Source: JBBDQZ01 sp040905705 (GTDB lineage Bacteria > Bacteroidota > Rhodothermia > Balneolales > Natronogracilivirgulaceae). From it: a stretch of 64,000 bases of DNA. How positions within the stretch are numbered: the stretch's first letter is position 1; every line of letters begins with the position of its first letter. A program made the position numbers and the translations under genes. This document shows positions 59,789 to 64,000 of this stretch, one piece after another. The stretch is taken from the NCBI GenBank assembly GCA_040905705.1, contig JBBDQZ010000066.1, positions 12,718 to 76,717 of the forward strand, read 5' to 3'. Below the pieces are notes generated by a model. It made no database searches and was not told the origin of the DNA. It saw only the letters and a list, made by a program, of their open reading frames with translations.

Positions 59789-60955
59789 ATGATTTCCAGT
59801 TTTCGTTACACACATGTCACTTCTGATGAAGACCCTGTGGATTTCGAATATCTGCACAGCTTTTACAATGAAGTCTCTTCTGAAATTATTGATCATTATT
59901 TCCGAGCTGAACTAAAAGGGTATAATAATATTCCCGATTCCGGTCCAGTAATTCTCATATCCAATCACAGTGGCAACGCTTTCCCACATGACTCTTTTGT
60001 ACTGGACCAGTTACTTTGGAGAGCTGGTGGTTTAACAAAAAGGGCGAAATTCAGACCGCTTTATTCTCCAAATCTTGCGTTTAAATGGTGGATGCGACCA
60101 TTTGGTTTGGATAATTGGTGGCGTCTTTTTGGTGCGGTTGATCAAACATATATTAACTTTGATCGTATTCTTGCAAAAAAGGAAAGACTTATCTATTACC
60201 CGGAGGGTATTCCTGGTATTGGAAAAGGCTTTAATCGTCGTTACCGTCTTCAACCGTTTCAACCCAGTTTCATCAAATTAGCCGTCCGTTATAATGTGCC
60301 TGTTATTCCGGTTTATGGAATTAACGCGGAATGGGTCAATCCTGTAAACATTACATTCAAGTGGCTTAATAAAATCAGCAGTCGTTTGTTTGGTATACCT
60401 TTTATTCCACTTCCTTTAATCATCCTGGCTTTAATCTTTCCATTTTTTTTCTATTTTGCGTTCCCATGCCGAATGAAATTTTTTATAGGAAAACCTATTA
60501 ACATAAGTGACTGGATCCACTCGCATGGAGGCATGAACCCGGAAGAACCAGATCGGAATCAGTCGGAGTCCACAGCAGAAGAGATTCGCAATATTATGCA
60601 GATTGAGTTGGAGCGGCTTGTCCTTGAGCATGGGAACAAACCCTATCATTTTTCTTCCTTGTTTTCGGAATTTAGAAAATTATCAAATACCCGCTGGATG
60701 ACCAGTCCGCTTGGATGGCCGATACGCTATACACGTCATTTTAGAGATTTTTACCACGAATCTCATAGCAACAACCATCAAAATCGCTGGAAACGCGATT
60801 GGGATCTGATTGGATATTACCTCCCATTCGGATGGGTTTTCCTGGCTTTGTTTAGAAAAGTCAGAAAACCTCCCTACGGAACAAGGGGGCTAACCAAAAA
60901 GCAAAAAATCCGGAAGGAGGGTCGCTTTGTCTGGTCTATTTCCCGAAATTCCTGA
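59789..60955 (+). CDS. PlsC-type acyltransferase
   Basis: 388 residues. The catalytic motif is NHSGNAFPHDS (NHxxxxxD variant), followed by YYPEGIPGIGKGFNRRYRLQPFQPSFIKLAVRYNVPVIPVYGINA, a glycerol-phosphate acyltransferase pattern. One or two membrane segments lie near residues 205-225. It starts three bases after the ABC1 kinase gene and so is in its operon. It probably acylates a glycerolipid or related acceptor on the membrane; acceptor unknown. Confidence 0.88.
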   Translation: MISSFRYTHVTSDEDPVDFEYLHSFYNEVSSEIIDHYFRAELKGYNNIPDSGPVILISNHSGNAFPHDSFVLDQLLWRAGGLTKRAKFRPLYSPNLAFKWWMRPFGLDNWWRLFGAVDQTYINFDRILAKKERLIYYPEGIPGIGKGFNRRYRLQPFQPSFIKLAVRYNVPVIPVYGINAEWVNPVNITFKWLNKISSRLFGIPFIPLPLIILALIFPFFFYFAFPCRMKFFIGKPINISDWIHSHGGMNPEEPDRNQSESTAEEIRNIMQIELERLVLEHGNKPYHFSSLFSEFRKLSNTRWMTSPLGWPIRYTRHFRDFYHESHSNNHQNRWKRDWDLIGYYLPFGWVFLALFRKVRKPPYGTRGLTKKQKIRKEGRFVWSISRNS

Positions 60956-60961
60956 TCCGCA

Positions 60962-61423
60962 TCATTTTTTATTTTCAGCAGAGGGTTTTGGTTTTGAAGA
61001 GCTTGTTTTTGCTTTTTTGGTACCACTTGTCGCCAATTTACCCGTGATGTTATCAAGTCTTTTATTCAACGCATCCACTTTTTTCGACAGCTTCTCAACT
61101 TCACTTCTGGACGGAAGCCCCATTCCTTTTATTGCCGATATGACATTTTTTTCAAGGGTCTCTTCTGTTTTGTTGAGCGTTTTACCGACACGCTTTTCTA
61201 TTTTTTTATAGCTATCGGAAACATCTTCCCACATTTCTTCCATTTGCTCTTTTCGCTTTTTTTCAAACTCGGTTCCACGATCAATCAGCATATGGAATAG
61301 TTTTACTCCTTCTTCTTCAACTGCTGACAATGCTCCCAACCCGGCAAGCCAGATCTCTCTTGCACGATCATTCCATTCACTTTCATCTTTGTTTTTATGA
61401 TCATTTTTTTTTGCAGTGCTCAT
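60962..61423 (-). CDS. Phasin-family protein
   Basis: 153 residues, helical throughout: WNDRAREIWLAGLGALSAVEEEGVKLFHMLIDRGTEFEKK is the PhaI/PhaF-like phasin start, followed by a coiled coil (VEKLSKKVDALNKRLDNI) and a Lys/Pro/Ser-rich C-terminal tail typical of DNA-contacting phasins. It coats polyhydroxyalkanoate granules. The phaR gene is 27 bases upstream. No synthase is in the window. Confidence 0.9.
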   Translation of the reverse strand: MSTAKKNDHKNKDESEWNDRAREIWLAGLGALSAVEEEGVKLFHMLIDRGTEFEKKRKEQMEEMWEDVSDSYKKIEKRVGKTLNKTEETLEKNVISAIKGMGLPSRSEVEKLSKKVDALNKRLDNITGKLATSGTKKAKTSSSKPKPSAENKK

Positions 61424-61450
61424 ATATACCTCATATTTAATATGATCTGT

Positions 61451-61858
61451 TTAAGGTTTTTCTAACTGGTTTATTTTTTTTTCAAGATTAATTACTTTTT
61501 TTTTTAAAGTTACAATATCCTCTCTTCTCAGCCCCTTAAACAGACGAGAGGCTTGCTCTTTTACCCAATATTCTATGCCCATTCTTAATTCTTCCAACTG
61601 ATGGTCTAAAAAAGATTCCCCGACCCTTACCCACTCATGTAGCGTGGAAACCGAAACTCTCCCCGATTCTTTGCTCTGATCCAGAATGATTTGCTGTAGT
61701 ATATGCGCGGTATAATCTGTATCTCCGTTTTTACTTGTTACTCGTATACTATCACCACTACGAATTATATCTGCCAAATCGGACAGGGATACATACTGGC
61801 TGTTTGCCATATCATACATTTTTCGATTGGAATAACGCCTGATTACTCTTTCTTTCAT
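61451..61858 (-). CDS. phaR: PHA accumulation regulator (PhaR-type)
   Basis: 135 residues. The N-terminal KERVIRRYSNRKMYDMANSQYVSLSDLADIIRSGDSIRVTSKNGDTDYTAHILQQIIL is the PHB_acc_N DNA-binding domain, followed by the PHB_acc region and a coiled coil (TLKKKVINLEKKINQLE). PhaR represses phasin genes until granules titrate it, which fits the adjacent phasin gene in the same direction. Confidence 0.9.
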   Translation of the reverse strand: MKERVIRRYSNRKMYDMANSQYVSLSDLADIIRSGDSIRVTSKNGDTDYTAHILQQIILDQSKESGRVSVSTLHEWVRVGESFLDHQLEELRMGIEYWVKEQASRLFKGLRREDIVTLKKKVINLEKKINQLEKP

Positions 61859-62249
61859 CTGTTTAAATAATGTTTCTATTCAAAACACTGTCTTTATACC
61901 CAGTATATCACTTAAACGAATTGAAGCTAAAGAAGCGTAACATCACTGGTTTAATCATTCGCCCGTGTGTCTGAGATTGCATATATAAATGTTTGATATA
62001 TAAAATCGCTGTTAATCTGAATGACTTCAGTATTTCATAGTTATAACGCATTGTGTCATTATATTATTACGCGGTGCATTAAAATTTATTCTCTTTTCGA
62101 TGCCCACTTGAAAACTGGTGGCTTGTCAAAGGGTTGGATTTATCTTTGTTTATGCGTTGTTGATTCGCATTGAAACTTATATATTAGACATGCATCTCTA
62201 TTAAAACAGATTATTTTACGACTTACACTACTATTTCTTGGAGTCTGAC
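61859..62249. other. Divergent intergenic region upstream of adk, 391 bases
   Basis: AT-rich, holds the phaR and adk promoters. TATCTTTG at 62141-62148 matches the TAnnTTTG box of the phylum, with a TTG 15 bases upstream (spacing short), so it is a candidate adk promoter. No RNA gene or ORF is convincing. Confidence 0.4.
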
Positions 62250-62810
62250 ATGCGTATAATTATTTTTGGCCCGCCTGGAGCCGGTAAAGGTACACAGGCA
62301 AAAAAAATAGCCGAATATTTCAACATCATTCATTTGTCTACCGGTGAAATGTTCCGAAGAGCTATAAATGAAAAAAACAAACTCGGTAATCAAGTAAACT
62401 CAATTATAAATAATGGAAAGTTGATCCCTGATCAAACGGTGCTTGCACTGGTAGAGGAAAATCTGCGTGATGAAAAATATAACAAGGGATATATAATTGA
62501 TGGTTTCCCGAGAACAGTAAAACAGGCTGTAGCTTTTAACAAACTTCTTGCACGACGAAAAGAGACCCTTGATGCATTTATTTCGTTGCAGGTCCACGAA
62601 GATGAATTAATAAAAAGACTTCAAAACCGTGGAGAAGGTCGAAGTGACGATACCGACGAAAATATTAAAATTAGACTTGATGTTTATAAAAAGAAAACAA
62701 CGCCGGTAATGACTTTCTATAAGAACGCCGGCCTGTTTCGTTCCGTTGATGGAACAGGGTCTGTTGATGAAATTTTTAATCGTATCCTAACCGCCCTTCA
62801 GGTTCGTTGA
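62250..62810 (+). CDS. adk: Adenylate kinase, short (lidless) form
   Basis: 186 residues from ATG 62250; an in-frame TTG four codons earlier is unlikely. P-loop GPPGAGKGTQ (residues 7-16), STGEMFRRAI, YIIDGFPRTVKQAVAF and RGEGRSDDTDENIKIRLDVY. The LID domain is reduced to a few residues, as in the short adenylate kinases common in Bacteroidota. It balances AMP, ADP and ATP. Its 3' end overlaps the convergent gene by 24 bases. Confidence 0.96.
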   Translation: MRIIIFGPPGAGKGTQAKKIAEYFNIIHLSTGEMFRRAINEKNKLGNQVNSIINNGKLIPDQTVLALVEENLRDEKYNKGYIIDGFPRTVKQAVAFNKLLARRKETLDAFISLQVHEDELIKRLQNRGEGRSDDTDENIKIRLDVYKKKTTPVMTFYKNAGLFRSVDGTGSVDEIFNRILTALQVR

Positions 62811-63707
62811 TTGATACCAATTCAAACAACTGGGAGTAACATCCTGAATGGAATTTACTTTATAGAACGCTTTTATTCGATTCCCCAGGACAAAAAAAGG
62901 TACCCGATTTCTGGTATGAGTCTTTACTGAAAGATCTTCCAGGTTTCCATGATCACTGGTCAACAGTAAGGTATGATCATTTTTTGGTACTTTTTCCATC
63001 AGTCGTAACAAAAATCGATCCAGACGGGTTAATGTCTCTTTTGCGTGATCCATATCCTGCTTATGCCCGGCTTTATCGGTCAGATAGTATTCTACAAGCA
63101 CAAGATCAAATTTTTCAGCAACAGTAATCACCCTGTCAGCCGCTTCCTCCACTTTTATTATCGGGATATCTATCGAAAGCCGTGTTCGCCAGGCTTCTTG
63201 TGTGAATTCGGACGTAATAGCACTTCCATTTATGACCTCCTGAATGGTATTTAATGATATCCCTGCTTTACGGGTCATTAAAGTGGTACAAGACCAACGA
63301 TTCTTTTTTTGTGATTGCTCAAAATATATATGAGGAAATGCATTCATGAAATAGCACTGACCACCATTTTTATTGAATTGATTAAAAATACTGGCTTCTC
63401 TTAAAAATTTTCGCGTCGATGAATGAGGATAAGGTCCGAAATGTTTGCCGACCTCCTGTGCTGCATTGATCCCGGTAAATAGGGATACTTGCCCTGTGCC
63501 GCTTTGTGGCAAGCCTTCAACTCCGAGACATGCATCTATTGAAGAAAAAAAATGATTATTTTTTTGATACCGTTGCGTCCTTTTTGTGAACTTCTGATGG
63601 CCACACATCTTCATGAAGGAAGAAAACCGGTAGGCAACGAACGGATTAATATCAACATTATCATCCCCCATTCCAATGCCATCGACAAAAACAAAAATTA
63701 AACTCAT
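62787..63707 (-). CDS. Alkaline-phosphatase-superfamily metalloenzyme (phosphopentomutase/phosphoglyceromutase-like)
   Basis: 306 residues. Metal-site motifs: FVFVDGIGMGDD at the N-terminus (first Asp), SGTGQVSLFTGINAA with the nucleophile Ser or Thr, DKAGHKQDM and TSDHGNLEDL then KTHTRNRVPF (Asp, His ligands). Shorter than usual phosphopentomutases; similar proteins are annotated only as metalloenzyme-domain proteins. Its ATG begins exactly where the IS3-type terminal repeat ends, so the native upstream region has been replaced. The 3' end overlaps adk by 24 bases. Confidence 0.85.
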   Translation of the reverse strand: MSLIFVFVDGIGMGDDNVDINPFVAYRFSSFMKMCGHQKFTKRTQRYQKNNHFFSSIDACLGVEGLPQSGTGQVSLFTGINAAQEVGKHFGPYPHSSTRKFLREASIFNQFNKNGGQCYFMNAFPHIYFEQSQKKNRWSCTTLMTRKAGISLNTIQEVINGSAITSEFTQEAWRTRLSIDIPIIKVEEAADRVITVAEKFDLVLVEYYLTDKAGHKQDMDHAKETLTRLDRFLLRLMEKVPKNDHTLLLTSDHGNLEDLSVKTHTRNRVPFFVLGNRIKAFYKVNSIQDVTPSCLNWYQSTNLKGG

Positions 63708-64000
63708 GACCCCCTCCCAATAATTCAGCCAGTCAGAAGTAGAGAATCGGACATATGAGATACTGCTTCCATCTGATTTTCGGAGAACTGATTTGGCGTC
63801 AATCCATCCAGTGAACTATGTGGTCGAAAGGAGTTATAATCCTTACGCCAGGTTTCAATTTTCTCGCGAGCATCTTCCAATGATAAGAACCAATGCAGGT
63901 TTAAACACTCATCGCGAAAGCTACCGTTGAATGATTCAATATAGGGATTATCCGTGGGTTTTCCGGGCCGGGAAAAATCCAGGGTTACCTTGTTTTCATA
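63707..64000 (-). mobile_element. IS3-family insertion sequence, one end (rest outside the window)
   Basis: The left boundary is taken at TGACCCCCTCCCAA (63707-63720), an IS3-style terminus beginning TG and rich in C. The element continues to the window edge with the transposase 3' end. The other terminal repeat and the direct repeats lie outside, so limits and group cannot be fixed. Confidence 0.7.
63725..64000 (-). CDS. IS3-family transposase OrfB, C-terminal end (partial)
   Basis: A frame open from the window edge encodes 91 residues to TGA (63727-63725). FSRPGKPTDNPYIESFNGSF contains the third catalytic residue (Glu of DDE) and RDECLNLHWFLSLEDAREKIETWRKDYNSFRPHSSLDGLTPNQF is the IS3/rve C-terminal signature. 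No start codon is visible in the window, so the rest of the gene lies to the right. It catalyses copy-out transposition of the element. Confidence 0.9.
   Translation of the reverse strand, partial: YENKVTLDFSRPGKPTDNPYIESFNGSFRDECLNLHWFLSLEDAREKIETWRKDYNSFRPHSSLDGLTPNQFSENQMEAVSHMSDSLLLTG

Noticed and set aside
1..64000. CRISPR arrays, tRNA and rRNA genes
   Set aside because: No regularly spaced direct repeats, no cloverleaf candidates with a T-loop GTTCRA segment and no rRNA sequence were found on reading the intergenic regions; a dedicated tRNA or CRISPR search was not possible.

Overview
The window looks like a chromosomal segment of a Balneolota/Rhodothermota (Bacteroidota-group) bacterium of moderate GC. 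The reasons are two proteins with C-terminal type IX secretion sorting domains, gldC, DUF5777 and YceI proteins, an ECF sigma/anti-sigma pair with an outer-membrane-barrel tail, an N-acetyl(or succinyl)-citrulline type arginine pathway, weak Shine-Dalgarno use and several TTG/GTG starts. This placement rests on gene content only.

Layout. 1-3.7 kb: an AT-rich bacteriocin-type export cassette (end of an HlyD-like adaptor, a C39-peptidase ABC exporter, a small HTH protein, a CPBP intramembrane protease) facing a 66-codon double-glycine leader peptide on the other strand. 3.9-7.4 kb: a zinc-protease lipoprotein, a SAM methyltransferase broken by one stop codon, tag, and a serine hydrolase. 7.5-14.4 kb, minus strand: anti-sigma/barrel fusion with its ECF sigma factor, DUF5777 barrel protein plus YceI, remnants of small genes, glutamine synthetase and a diheme cytochrome c. 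14.9-18.3 kb: an Ig-domain lipoprotein and a GH3-family protein.

18.3-28 kb, minus strand: an arginine operon, argG - P-loop protein - argC - argF' - argB - argE - argH - ADP-ribosylglycohydrolase-like gene - aat. In front of argG lies a complete transcription attenuator: a 31-codon leader peptide with seven Arg codons (five of them within six codons), a 15-position antiterminator helix and an intrinsic terminator with nine U. The P-loop protein sits where a glutamate acetyltransferase would be expected, and no argA, argJ or argD is in the window.

28-48.4 kb: gamma-carbonic-anhydrase fold protein, flippase-like membrane protein, surface proteins, two tandem T9SS metalloproteases coupled to hemW, trhO, an alpha/beta hydrolase, recN, lon, an RluA-type pseudouridine synthase, gldC, a response regulator, a Memo-like protein and nth. 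48.9-57.5 kb: a plus-strand sugar-catabolic cluster (amidohydrolase, sodium-solute symporter, DUF4832 lipoprotein, PfkB kinase, AgaS-like isomerase, KbaZ/GatZ-like protein) closed by a strong terminator. 57.7-63.7 kb: wHTH - ABC1 kinase - acyltransferase, phasin and PhaR, adk, and a phosphopentomutase-like protein. The right edge is the 3' end of an IS3-family element whose terminal repeat abuts that last gene's start codon.

The strongest new signals are the arginine attenuator (27760-27917), the P-loop protein inside the arginine operon, and the double-glycine peptide/exporter pair at the left edge.
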